NCBI GenBank assembly: GCA_031082315.1
Contig: JAVHLC010000014.1
Coordinates: 1-40,704, forward strand
Source of the DNA: Thermodesulfobacteriota bacterium
Lineage (GTDB): Bacteria; Desulfobacterota; QYQD01
Direction: 5' to 3'
DNA length: 40,704 nucleotides
Under the pieces are notes generated by a model. The model did no database searches. It was given only the letters and a program-made list of their open reading frames with translations, and was not told the origin of the DNA. Shown in pieces: positions 24,667-32,313 of the stretch (positions are counted from its first letter, which is position 1; each line of letters begins with the position of its first letter). The translations under genes and the position numbers were made by a program.

Positions 24667-25395
24667 ATGAATATTCGTTCAATCACCACATCCATAGCAA
24701 TAGCCTTACTGATCCTGGGGCTGGCCGGCCCTGTTCAGGCCGTGCCCAATCTCCAGATATATATCCCCGGGGCTACATACGACCCGGTAACGGAGACATG
24801 GACTATATATTCTTATGACTACGACCTTTGGGTCGTTGGGGCAAACTTGAATATTTACGATATAAAGTTTGCCGCAGCGGTTCCTATTAATGAAAACGGC
24901 ACGATTGATGTTACCTGGCTTAAGGGGCAGTTGATTGATGATTATGGGAATATTGTGAAAGAGCCGAATTTTTTTGAAACGCTGGATGAAGGGGTCGCTG
25001 ATCCCTATATTTCTTTTTGCGATTATGGGACGCCGGTCATGGGTGATGGCGACACATTACCTCCCCACGGTGTATTTCCCACCTCGTATTATGAATATGT
25101 TATCGGTGATTTTGGCACGGGCGAGACGGTCCAGAATTACATCCCTGGTGATGAATGGGGTGACCTTGCCGAGGGGGAGACGAAAAAGTTTCATATTTCA
25201 GCGGATGGATATACCTGGGTCGATATAGTGGCGTACGACCATTATATCCAGGCCAACCATAAAACCCACTGCATCTTTAGTCCATTTTCCCACGACGGCG
25301 GCGGCAGCGGTGTCCCTGAACCGGCAACCATGCTTCTGGTAGGAACCGGCCTGATTAGCTTGGGCTGTGTAGCCAGGAGAAAGTTTAAGAAATAG
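24667..25395 (+). CDS. PEP-CTERM sorted exported protein 1
   Basis: 242 residues with a Sec signal peptide (hydrophobic 9-23, cleavage near VQAVPN) and a C-terminal sorting signal: VPEPATMLLVGTGLISLG followed by the basic tail ARRKFKK. PEP-CTERM proteins are processed by an exosortase and delivered to the surface or to exopolysaccharide. The exosortase is not in this window. The middle part (IYIPGATYDPVTETWTIYSY, then a beta-rich region) resembles a choice-of-anchor domain I recall from such proteins, but its function is unknown. GAGGACAGAA precedes the ATG. Regulation: sigma-54 promoter plus shared activator motif. Confidence 0.88.
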   Translation: MNIRSITTSIAIALLILGLAGPVQAVPNLQIYIPGATYDPVTETWTIYSYDYDLWVVGANLNIYDIKFAAAVPINENGTIDVTWLKGQLIDDYGNIVKEPNFFETLDEGVADPYISFCDYGTPVMGDGDTLPPHGVFPTSYYEYVIGDFGTGETVQNYIPGDEWGDLAEGETKKFHISADGYTWVDIVAYDHYIQANHKTHCIFSPFSHDGGGSGVPEPATMLLVGTGLISLGCVARRKFKK

Positions 25396-25549
25396 CGATT
25401 AGCAGGTAGCGTGTAGCGTTTAAATATAACAGTATTTTTTTCATGAGTTCCTGAGTTCCAAATTTAAGAATCTGCGTTTATCTGCGCAAGTCTGCGTCCC
25501 GGTTAAATAGAAAATTCTTCTCTGCGTGCTTAACGGTGAAAAGATTTTG
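25396..25549. repeat. Word repeats after PEP-CTERM gene 1
   Basis: tagcgattagcaggtagcgtgtagcg directly after the stop, then ctgcgtttatctgcgcaagtctgcg and ctctgcgtgcttaacggtgaa: fragments of the cgcta- and ctgcg-type families. No gene is seen here. Confidence 0.6.
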
Positions 25550-25620
25550 GATATGAAAAGTTTTACCACCCATAGTGGAAATAGATTTCCTCTGAGTGGA
25601 AATTCACTTCCACTTTTCAC
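25550..25620 (+). promoter_or_regulatory. Upstream activator motif of PEP-CTERM gene 2
   Basis: 25550-25583 (gatatgaaaagttttaccac, catagtggaaata) matches 24478-24510. It continues with gtggaa-attcac-ttccac (about 25595-25612), an inverted repeat that could be a second half of the site. It lies ~128 bp before the sigma-54 promoter. Confidence 0.6.
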
Positions 25621-25710
25621 TCTGAACCGGTTTGTGCCCAATGTTCTGTGAAAATTATAACTATTGGATAGTATTATAAATATCATATTATAAAGCTATT
25701 TGTGGTTTGT

Positions 25711-25726
25711 TGGCATGGAGGTTGCT
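25711..25726 (+). promoter_or_regulatory. Sigma-54 promoter of PEP-CTERM gene 2
   Basis: TGGCAT-GGAGG-TTGCT, with GG and GC 10 bp apart, is a near-perfect consensus. The predicted leader of ~185 nt includes the cgcta word repeats at 25790-25850. Confidence 0.85.
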
Positions 25727-25784
25727 TGTAATTATTCCAGACGGGCAAAGTGAATGATGGCTCACTATGCGTTTTTCTAGTTTC

Positions 25785-25853
25785 AATCTTTAACCCTAAA
25801 CGCTAAGCCCTATATGCTACACGCTATTCACTAATCGCTATACGCTATTTTTA
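25785..25853. repeat. cgcta word repeat in the leader of PEP-CTERM gene 2
   Basis: Degenerate head-to-tail words (aaacgctaa, tatgctaca, cgctattca, ctaatcgcta, tacgctatt) directly upstream of the first ribosome site (GAGGAGG). Same family as 22331-22350 and 23088-23118. Confidence 0.7.
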
Positions 25854-25922
25854 AGAGGAGGTAAAAAGATGAGAAAAGGATTTTTAAAGAGTTTAAATTT
25901 TAAAGGAGGGGAGGTGAAGAAG

Positions 25923-26810
25923 ATGAAAAAATGGTTTGTTTTAGCATTGTGTTTACTGGGCGTACTCGCTTTAAACGTGGCTCAGGCTTCGGCGGCACTT
26001 GTAATACTGGACGACTGGAGTTTACAGGTGGGGGGTAAGACTGTGCAGGCTATTGACTATATGACCTACACGGGTCTCAGTCATGTAAACATCACGGATA
26101 CCGATCTAAATGGCTTAGACGGAGGCGATCCTTTTACGGATGTGGTGGCTTTTAAGGTCGGAAGCTCAGGACTCCAAAATGACGCCACGGGTACGATTAT
26201 AAAGTACAGCGACGGGAGTTTTATAGGTGGCGGTGATTTTGAGCTGACAGGTGTAGCTACAATGACGGGAGTACATACGGCTGTTGTCGCAGGTAATGCG
26301 CAATATGTGTTCAACACTGCGACGCTTGATTTCTATCTGGACACTAATTCGGCAACGTTTGCGCAGCCAGGTCTAGGCGGAGGCACGATATCGGGCTACA
26401 AGGACGGCACACAGATAGCATCGTTTGGCCTTATGTCCGGGGGGGGAAATTTTAATTTCCCTACGCTCGATGGGAATATCGATGTTGATTTCGTGAGCGG
26501 ATGGGTGTTATCCGGTTATATGTTCACGGAAGACGGTGTGGATTTTTCCACGTTTCCTTTCTTGGCGGCCCTCACGGATTCCAATAGTGATGCGGACATA
26601 AACGGTGATGGCGTTCCTGATATCGTACTGCCCAGCAACTGGACAGGTTACACGGGTCAAACTGTAGGCGGTGATCTTTATGATCTGAATCTGCAGGTTG
26701 ACGGCTCGGCCAGGTACGCAGTCCCTGAGCCGTGTACCATGCTTCTTTTTGGCACTGGCCTTATCGGTCTCGCTGGGGCTGCACGGAGGAAGTTGGGGAA
26801 GAAAAAATAA
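25923..26810 (+). CDS. PEP-CTERM sorted exported protein 2
   Basis: Signal peptide KKWFVLALCLLGVLALNV ending near ASAALV, a beta-rich body with many Gly, Asn and Asp, an Asp-rich loop DSNSDADINGDGVPD that resembles a Ca2+-binding dockerin/EF-hand loop, and the sorting tail VPEPCTMLLFGTGLIGLAG with ARRKLGKKK. Expected to be processed by an exosortase and exposed at the surface. Two in-frame ATGs have strong ribosome sites: 25869 (GAGGAGG) and 25923 (GGAGGGGAGG). 25923 is chosen because it gives a normal signal peptide (295 residues); 25869 would add 18 residues. Ends before a strong terminator. Confidence 0.88.
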   Translation: MKKWFVLALCLLGVLALNVAQASAALVILDDWSLQVGGKTVQAIDYMTYTGLSHVNITDTDLNGLDGGDPFTDVVAFKVGSSGLQNDATGTIIKYSDGSFIGGGDFELTGVATMTGVHTAVVAGNAQYVFNTATLDFYLDTNSATFAQPGLGGGTISGYKDGTQIASFGLMSGGGNFNFPTLDGNIDVDFVSGWVLSGYMFTEDGVDFSTFPFLAALTDSNSDADINGDGVPDIVLPSNWTGYTGQTVGGDLYDLNLQVDGSARYAVPEPCTMLLFGTGLIGLAGAARRKLGKKK

Positions 26811-26899
26811 TAAAAGCAAGAGAGCTGAAAGCCCCGAATGAAAGCAGGAGGGCTGAATGCAAGAAGGCTGAAAGCTTAAGAAGTCAGGAGTCAGAAATA

Positions 26900-26938
26900 A
26901 AAAAGGAAGGGCGGGGAATATCCCCGCCCTTCCTTTTT
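26900..26938 (+). terminator. Rho-independent terminator after PEP-CTERM gene 2
   Basis: A 17 bp perfect stem, aaaaaggaagggcgggg, a 5 nt loop (aatat), and its complement ending in ttttt. Because the stem is flanked by A and T runs it can also end transcription arriving on the minus strand from vapC. Confidence 0.9.
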
Positions 26939-26990
26939 GAGGGGGATATGATGTCCAGCCGGTCTTATCTTTTAAGGAGCAGACCTGTAT

Positions 26991-27431
26991 TTAGCTTTCG
27001 CCCTTTTGAGGATCTATTATTTGTAATCTTTCCGATTGTGCCGCATTGAGTAAGTTTACATCCGAAGCTACAAAGATAACATCTTCTTTAACGGCATTCC
27101 TTAGCCACAATGCAGATGATAAATGAACACTGTCCGCGGCCTTGAGTTGATGTTCTTTTATTGTCTTTCTGATGAACGGTAGGAGCTCGTTTTGAAATTC
27201 TATTATGAGGAAATATTCCCACTCGGTTTCAAATCGTTCAATTACTCTAGTGTACCATTTCGTGGGAATTTCTCCCACCTTATGTCTTCTCGCAAAAGCA
27301 GAAAGTATTTCTGGATAGGTTAATTTCGATGTAGCAATAATGCCGGCATTGGCCAAAATAGAGGTTACTCTATCGCTCCCGGTTTCTTCTACATACCGCT
27401 TTACCAGGGCGCTGCTGTCAAAATATATCAC
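26991..27431 (-). CDS. vapC: VapC-type PIN domain toxin
   Basis: PIN-domain ribonuclease toxin of a type II toxin-antitoxin pair. The four acidic residues of the fold are in place: D5 (MIYFDSSALVKRY), the Glu in KLTYPEILSAF, the Asp in KAADSVHLSSAL and the Asp in FVASDVNLL. 146 residues, within the usual range. Its ATG overlaps the antitoxin stop in ATGA. Confidence 0.88.
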   Translation of the reverse strand: MIYFDSSALVKRYVEETGSDRVTSILANAGIIATSKLTYPEILSAFARRHKVGEIPTKWYTRVIERFETEWEYFLIIEFQNELLPFIRKTIKEHQLKAADSVHLSSALWLRNAVKEDVIFVASDVNLLNAAQSERLQIIDPQKGES

Positions 27432-27712
27432 CTTCTGTCCTCTATTATAGTCTCGGACACCGGTTTGCCCTTTACTTTTAGTCTCTCTATCGGGTGTAGT
27501 TCTTTCTTTCTAACCGGAAGTCTTAATAATTTTCTTTTGGCCAGTGATGCAAGGCGTTCTTCGACGCCGGCCTTTTCTTCAATGGTATTAAGATCGTGCA
27601 GTATTGCCACAGGTACACCTCTGTCAGTTACAATGATATTATCACCTTCTTTTATGAGCCCTAAATAATAGGTTAGCCTGTTTTTTAGCTCTTTTATCCC
27701 AACTAGTTGCAT
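27428..27712 (-). CDS. Phd/YefM-type antitoxin (VapB role)
   Basis: 94 residues. The N-terminal Phd-like DNA-binding part reads GIKELKNRLTYYLGLIKEGDNIIVTDRGVPVAIL; the basic C-terminal tail is the likely toxin-binding segment. Overlap with the PIN toxin and a palindromic operator on its promoter support the antitoxin role and autoregulation. The gene is called VapB by position, although its DNA-binding fold is of the Phd type. Confidence 0.86.
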   Translation of the reverse strand: MQLVGIKELKNRLTYYLGLIKEGDNIIVTDRGVPVAILHDLNTIEEKAGVEERLASLAKRKLLRLPVRKKELHPIERLKVKGKPVSETIIEDRR

Positions 27713-27726
27713 ATTTTCACCTCTAT

Positions 27727-27762
27727 GGTAGCTATTGTAGCTACCTTGAAAGATTTAGTCAA
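27727..27762 (-). promoter_or_regulatory. Promoter and operator of the toxin-antitoxin operon
   Basis: On the minus strand TTGACT (27762-27757), 17 bp, TACAAT (27739-27734). A perfect inverted repeat GGTAGCTA-ttg-TAGCTACC (27727-27745) covers the -10, as expected for an antitoxin operator. The -35 lies within the last codons of the nitroreductase gene. Confidence 0.75.
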
Positions 27763-28972
27763 TAAGAAAAAGGGCGTCATTTATCGCTCTGCGTGGGGCC
27801 CGCGTTGACGGCAGTGGTGCATACCCCAGCCGGAAGAGCATTATTATCCCTTTTGATCTGTCCACAGGGAAAACGTTCCGTAAGTATCCCCACGCCTTTT
27901 CGAGGAGCTTCTTATGGGCTTCTGAAAAACCTGGTTCTCTGTCGAGATAGAGGCGCTGTATGAGAAACGTAATGCCGGTCATAGGATGAAAGGCCAGACC
28001 GTGTTTTGTAGCGGTTAACCAGACTCTTTGCAGGAGCCTTCCGCCCAGGACGAAATCCTCTGGTGTAGTTCCCGGCATCTGGATCAGCCCCATGGCTGAA
28101 GAACCGAGGCAGAGTTTGTAGCTTTGGAACGGGAGCATGTGGCTTAGGCCAAAGATGTTCAGAAAAGAGACCATGCCCCAATTCCTAAGCAGTTTGAAGG
28201 CCGGTATTTGTAATGAATTGAGCCCCATGGTTTTTATGGGCATGCCGTCTTTTGTTTGCAAGCTTTCTTTCTCTGACCATCTGATGTGTTCGAAGACGAA
28301 ATGATGGAGTTTTTCGTCTTCGAAAAGCATCCGGTCGTGGGTGGCTACGGTCCTGGCCAGGAGTTTTCTTTGCCCCGAAAATCCCCCTGTATCCCCCTTT
28401 TCCAAAGGGGGACTTAACGGATGCCCCTCTTTATCAAGGGGGACATATAAATCCTCCCATCCCCCCTTTTGCAAAGGGGGGCTAGGGGGGATTTCGGGGG
28501 TGAAGGGTGAGGGGAGATTATTGCTGATTAGATATAGCTCCCCAAGATCCATCTTTTCGGGGATTGACATAAGGGCGGCAATGACTTCTTTGCCGATAGT
28601 TTTTCGTTTTTTATACGGATTGCGGTTGGTGACACGTTTGGTAATAAAGGGTAATAGCGGATCATCCTTCCTTGGGCACTCTTGAAATTCGATGGCAGCC
28701 ACAAGCGGGTTTCCCTCACCTTCAGGGAAGAGGGTAGGGCACATGGAATAACCATAGGAGCGGGCGGCGATGTCCATGTTTTCCAGGACAGCGCCGTGGG
28801 CGATGAGAGAGGCCCGCTGTCTTGAATTATAAAGGGATGTATCCCTTTCCGGCACGTTAAGGAGAAGGAGCTTTTGTCCATCCCATATAAAACGCCATGG
28901 CTGGCAGTTGTCACCTGAAGGCGCCCAGGTACCGGCTTCAACGATTTTGAGAATTATATCTTTTGGAATCAT
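27755..28972 (-). CDS. Nitroreductase-family FMN protein with repeat-derived insert
   Basis: FMN-dependent nitroreductase-fold oxidoreductase of 405 residues. The FMN-binding start IVEAGTWAPSGDNCQPWRF (residues 10-28) is clear; GSSAMGLIQMPG, HGLAFHPMTG and the C-terminal FRLGYAPLPSTRAPRR follow. The size suggests an Acg-like or SagB-like subfamily rather than a simple ~200-residue nitroreductase. Residues ~157-199 (from PSPPLQKGGW to PPLEKGDTGGF) are coded by an intergenic-type repeat; without it the protein would be ~360 residues. It lies downstream of the ThiF/MMPL genes on the same strand and is probably part of that pathway. Confidence 0.8.
   Translation of the reverse strand: MIPKDIILKIVEAGTWAPSGDNCQPWRFIWDGQKLLLLNVPERDTSLYNSRQRASLIAHGAVLENMDIAARSYGYSMCPTLFPEGEGNPLVAAIEFQECPRKDDPLLPFITKRVTNRNPYKKRKTIGKEVIAALMSIPEKMDLGELYLISNNLPSPFTPEIPPSPPLQKGGWEDLYVPLDKEGHPLSPPLEKGDTGGFSGQRKLLARTVATHDRMLFEDEKLHHFVFEHIRWSEKESLQTKDGMPIKTMGLNSLQIPAFKLLRNWGMVSFLNIFGLSHMLPFQSYKLCLGSSAMGLIQMPGTTPEDFVLGGRLLQRVWLTATKHGLAFHPMTGITFLIQRLYLDREPGFSEAHKKLLEKAWGYLRNVFPVDRSKGIIMLFRLGYAPLPSTRAPRRAINDALFLID
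28378..28494 (-). repeat. ccccctttgg-type repeat inserted in frame in the nitroreductase gene
   Basis: aaatccccctgtatccccct at the left and cccccc-tttgcaaa-gggggg with ctaggggggattt at the right bracket two palindromic units. Same family as 20069-20214 and 23212-23290. Total length keeps the reading frame open, so the gene encodes ~43 extra residues. Confidence 0.85.
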
Positions 28973-28994
28973 TTTATGACATTCTCTTTATTCA

Positions 28995-29105
28995 CCGCCC
29001 GCTCCCTTAGGTCGCTCAAGACGCAAAGTACGCAAAGATGGATTTCTTTTCCTTTTCTGTCGAAATAAAACTTCTCTCTGCGTCCTTTGCGCCTTTGCGG
29101 TGAAG
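28995..29105. repeat. Palindromic gcaaag / ctttgc element
   Basis: Left arm caagacgcaaagtacgcaaag (about 29019-29038) and right arm ctctgcgtcctttgcgcctttgcgg (about 29076-29100) are imperfect inverted repeats in the gap between the nitroreductase and ThiF genes. Related arms occur at 12930-13050 and 24445-24465. Confidence 0.7.
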
Positions 29106-29124
29106 TTTCTTTCTGTTGCGGCGT

Positions 29125-30003
29125 TCATCTGCGTCCCAAAAAGTACTTTTTCACATACCACCGTTTCAATCGCTGAATAGGATTTCGATTTCCCCAGCGT
29201 AGATAACCCTGTTTATAGACCTGAAGATAGGGGTCGAATTGAAAATAGTGCGGGACGGCCCTTATTTTTCTCCTTTTCAGGATGATATTTATGACTTCAG
29301 TGGCCACCAGGGCGCTGCAGAGCTGGCAGGCCAGCCCTAAGGAAGGCCCGGTTTGTTTGGTAAGGTCTATTGATGATGACTTAATGTATTTAAGATGTGT
29401 GGCCCTTGGCGCCAGACCCAGGCCAAAGGCTATGAGCTTATCGATTTCAGACAGGTTATCATCAATGTCAAAATATTCATCGAAACCCATACCCTGGGGC
29501 GCAAAGACATGCAACGTAGCGCTGAACCCCATGGGCCCTGAGGTAATGGCATAAATACCACGATCTCCGGCTTCTTTGAAAAGCAAACGACGGGTTTCTA
29601 TATTGAAGAAGTCTATACCATCCACTACGACATCTGCGTCCTTCAGGAATTCGGTGATATTATCCTTGCTTATACCCTGGTCAAAAATTTTTATATCGGC
29701 CTCTGGATTTATAGCCAGGGCCATCTTTTTCATGGCCTCGGCCTTATGCATGCCGATGGTTTCTATGGTAGCTCCCACCTGCCGGTTGAAATTGGCCGCT
29801 TCAAAATGGTCAAAATCAGCGATATTGAATTGTTCGAAGCCAGTGCGGGCTAGTGTGAGGAGGTAGTGGCCGCCTACGCCGCCGACTCCGGCAATGGCTA
29901 TTCGGGCCTTCTTAATCTTTTGCTGTTCTTCAGGAGATATGAGCCCTATGTTTCGGCAAAAGGCCTCGTCATATGACCAAAGGTTTGTCTGCTTCTCTTT
30001 CAT
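29125..30003 (-). CDS. ThiF/E1-like adenylyltransferase without catalytic Cys
   Basis: Rossmann-type ATP-binding domain with IAGVGGVGGHYL (residues ~35-46), DFDHFEAANFNRQ (Arg finger region) and DGIDFFNIETRR, as in ThiF, MoeB and E1 enzymes. These adenylate a carboxylate, usually the C-terminus of a ubiquitin-like protein or a peptide. The loop that normally carries the catalytic Cys (GFSATLHVFAPQGMGFDEYFDID) has none, and only one CxxC (CQLC, in a helix) is present, so no Zn tetrad. 292 residues. Overlap ATGA with the MMPL gene places it in the export operon. No ubiquitin-like protein was found nearby; a small-molecule acid is a possible substrate. Confidence 0.82.
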   Translation of the reverse strand: MKEKQTNLWSYDEAFCRNIGLISPEEQQKIKKARIAIAGVGGVGGHYLLTLARTGFEQFNIADFDHFEAANFNRQVGATIETIGMHKAEAMKKMALAINPEADIKIFDQGISKDNITEFLKDADVVVDGIDFFNIETRRLLFKEAGDRGIYAITSGPMGFSATLHVFAPQGMGFDEYFDIDDNLSEIDKLIAFGLGLAPRATHLKYIKSSSIDLTKQTGPSLGLACQLCSALVATEVINIILKRRKIRAVPHYFQFDPYLQVYKQGYLRWGNRNPIQRLKRWYVKKYFLGRR

Positions 30004-32273
30004 TTTTTCTTGTCTATCCTCGGATTAACAATTTTTAGTAAGATAGGCAGCGTGGTCAGCTCCACCAGGAGCGCGATTAACATGGTAAAGGCCGTCAGAC
30101 AGCCAAATTGGATGGTCGGGATAAAATTGGATAATACCAGTATGCCAAAACCCATCACAATTACCATGCAGGTGGAAATTACGGCCGATCCTTTAGACTG
30201 CATGGTTATGGCAATGGCCTGGAAGTTGTCTTTGCCCATTCTTCTCTCGTGCTTATAACGGGTGAGAAAGTGGATGGTATCGTCAACGGCAATACCTATG
30301 GCCACTGTAGAGATCATGGCGGTAGAGGTATTGAGGGGGATGCCCAGCCACCCCATCACGCCGAGGTTAATGAGAAGCGGGATAGCATTGGGTATAATGC
30401 TTATAAATCCGAGGGAAAACGACCGGAGGATGACAAAGATTATGCCGAAGATAAGGAAGATGGCCAGAGAGAGGCTATATATCTGGCCGTTTACCAGGGC
30501 CTCGATCAGGTTGGCAGTAAGCAGGGATTTGCCGGTTACCCGAATTTCAAGATCAGGTCCTTGCAAGGGTTTAATAAATGCATCGGTCTTGTCTATCATG
30601 GCCCGGATATGCCTTGAATTGTGCTCTCTGAAGTGGGCAGAGATGCGGGCGGTCTTGCAGTCAGGGTCGATATAATCCCGGATATCCCCGGCGCTGTAAA
30701 GCAGCATGTACTGGGCAGCCAGATTTTTGCCGGCCGGCAGCCTGTAGTGAGCCGGGTCTTCGTTATGGAAGGATTGATTCATGTCTTTAAGATAATCTGC
30801 AACAGAAATGACGCTGTCAATCTTTTCCTGCCCGCGTAGAAATTCTTCCACAGAGTCTATCTTTTTTAGCGCCGATGGTTCAAGTATGCCGTCCATCTCC
30901 TTTGTTTTGACCGAGATCTCGATGGTAGTTACACCACCCAAATTTTTCTCGACAAAATCTGTGGCCTGATAGACATCGCTGCCTTTTTTGAAGTATTCCA
31001 AAAGGTTTGTCTCTACTTTTATGCGGGATACGCCCCAGACTGAGAGTGCCATTATAAAGAGGGTAAGAATGATTATCTTTTTTTCATGATTGTTCACAAG
31101 TGTGTAAAAAAAGCGAATGATCTTCGTCTGTGAGGTATTTTCGTGAGGCTTAAAATTTATGGGGCGATGGCGCAGGAGGTAGAGCATAATGGGAATGAAC
31201 ATTATGGATACTAAAAAGGAAAAGGATATGCCCAGTGAAGACACATAGCCAAAGTCCCGTATGGGCGGGATATCATTGGCGCTCAGCGAGATGAAGCCAT
31301 CCACCGTGGTAAAGCTCGCCAGGAAACAGGGAAGAATGGCCAGCCTTATGGAAGATATAAGGGCGGAGTTTTTATCGGGCAGCCGGGGGAGGTCTTCCCG
31401 ATACTGATCGATGATATGAATAGCCACTGCAATGCCGATGGTCATGATAAGCGGGGCAGTAATGGTGGTTATATTATTTATGGTGGCGTTGACCAGAGGA
31501 AACGACCCCATGGTCCATATAAGGCAGATTATGATATTTACCGTGGCAATGGACATGATCCAGAGGCTTCTAAAGATCAAATAAAGGGCAGCGGCGATCA
31601 GGAGTAAGACGATGGGGACAAAGGTCGTGAGATCGCCCATCATATACCGGCTTAAGGTGTTATCGGTTACCGTCCAGCCGGCCTTGTAGATTTTGGGGCG
31701 GCCTTGGGGGAAGACGTCGTTGATGACAGCATCCACCTTTTCGAGCAGACGGGTTCGATAGAGGTCATCGTCCGGGCGATCAAAGGTTTTCACGATAATG
31801 GCTGTAGTACGGCCGTCTCTGGAGATCAACCTGTTGACATAAAGAGGGTTGAGGAGGGCCTTTCCCCTGAGGGCGTTTAGTTCATCCGGGGAAAGCGGCA
31901 ATTTTTCTACCAGGGACCGGACATAAAAATTATCCTGTTCGCCCCGGATGTCCGTGGCATCGGTCAGACTGACTACATCCCGCACCTCTTCTATGGTTTC
32001 CAGCTTTTCTGTAAGCGCTTTGATCTTCGCCAGCATTTCATTGGTGAAGATGTTTTCATCCTTAAAGGCCAGGACAAAGAATTCGTCTGTACCAAAATGC
32101 CTTTTAAATCCTTCAAAGAAGACGAGATCGGGATCGTTTTTGAGGACAAAAGACTCTACAGAATGTTCCATCTTCGTCCTGGGGATCATGGATGCGAAGA
32201 AGAGCGTAAGGAGGCAGAGAGTTGCCAGAAGCAGCCAGCGTTTTCGTAATATGAGCCGGGCTATTTTCTCCAT
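30000..32273 (-). CDS. RND/MMPL-family membrane exporter
   Basis: 757-residue inner-membrane transporter: one N-terminal helix (residues ~11-29), a periplasmic domain, five helices (LTTFVPIVLLLIAAALYLIF and on), then the same arrangement repeated with helices near 390-410 and 610-740. The conserved pairs GIAVAIHIIDQY and GIAVDDTIHFLTRYKHER are typical of MMPL/HpnN proteins that move lipids or other hydrophobic molecules. Its gene precedes thiF (4 bp overlap) and follows a DUF1302-like barrel and a LolA-like gene, the known export trio. No strong ribosome site at ATG 32273. Confidence 0.9.
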   Translation of the reverse strand: MEKIARLILRKRWLLLATLCLLTLFFASMIPRTKMEHSVESFVLKNDPDLVFFEGFKRHFGTDEFFVLAFKDENIFTNEMLAKIKALTEKLETIEEVRDVVSLTDATDIRGEQDNFYVRSLVEKLPLSPDELNALRGKALLNPLYVNRLISRDGRTTAIIVKTFDRPDDDLYRTRLLEKVDAVINDVFPQGRPKIYKAGWTVTDNTLSRYMMGDLTTFVPIVLLLIAAALYLIFRSLWIMSIATVNIIICLIWTMGSFPLVNATINNITTITAPLIMTIGIAVAIHIIDQYREDLPRLPDKNSALISSIRLAILPCFLASFTTVDGFISLSANDIPPIRDFGYVSSLGISFSFLVSIMFIPIMLYLLRHRPINFKPHENTSQTKIIRFFYTLVNNHEKKIIILTLFIMALSVWGVSRIKVETNLLEYFKKGSDVYQATDFVEKNLGGVTTIEISVKTKEMDGILEPSALKKIDSVEEFLRGQEKIDSVISVADYLKDMNQSFHNEDPAHYRLPAGKNLAAQYMLLYSAGDIRDYIDPDCKTARISAHFREHNSRHIRAMIDKTDAFIKPLQGPDLEIRVTGKSLLTANLIEALVNGQIYSLSLAIFLIFGIIFVILRSFSLGFISIIPNAIPLLINLGVMGWLGIPLNTSTAMISTVAIGIAVDDTIHFLTRYKHERRMGKDNFQAIAITMQSKGSAVISTCMVIVMGFGILVLSNFIPTIQFGCLTAFTMLIALLVELTTLPILLKIVNPRIDKKK

Positions 32274-32313
32274 AAGGATCGCTTACCGCTAAAGTGTCCG
32301 AAGGCTTTTAGGG

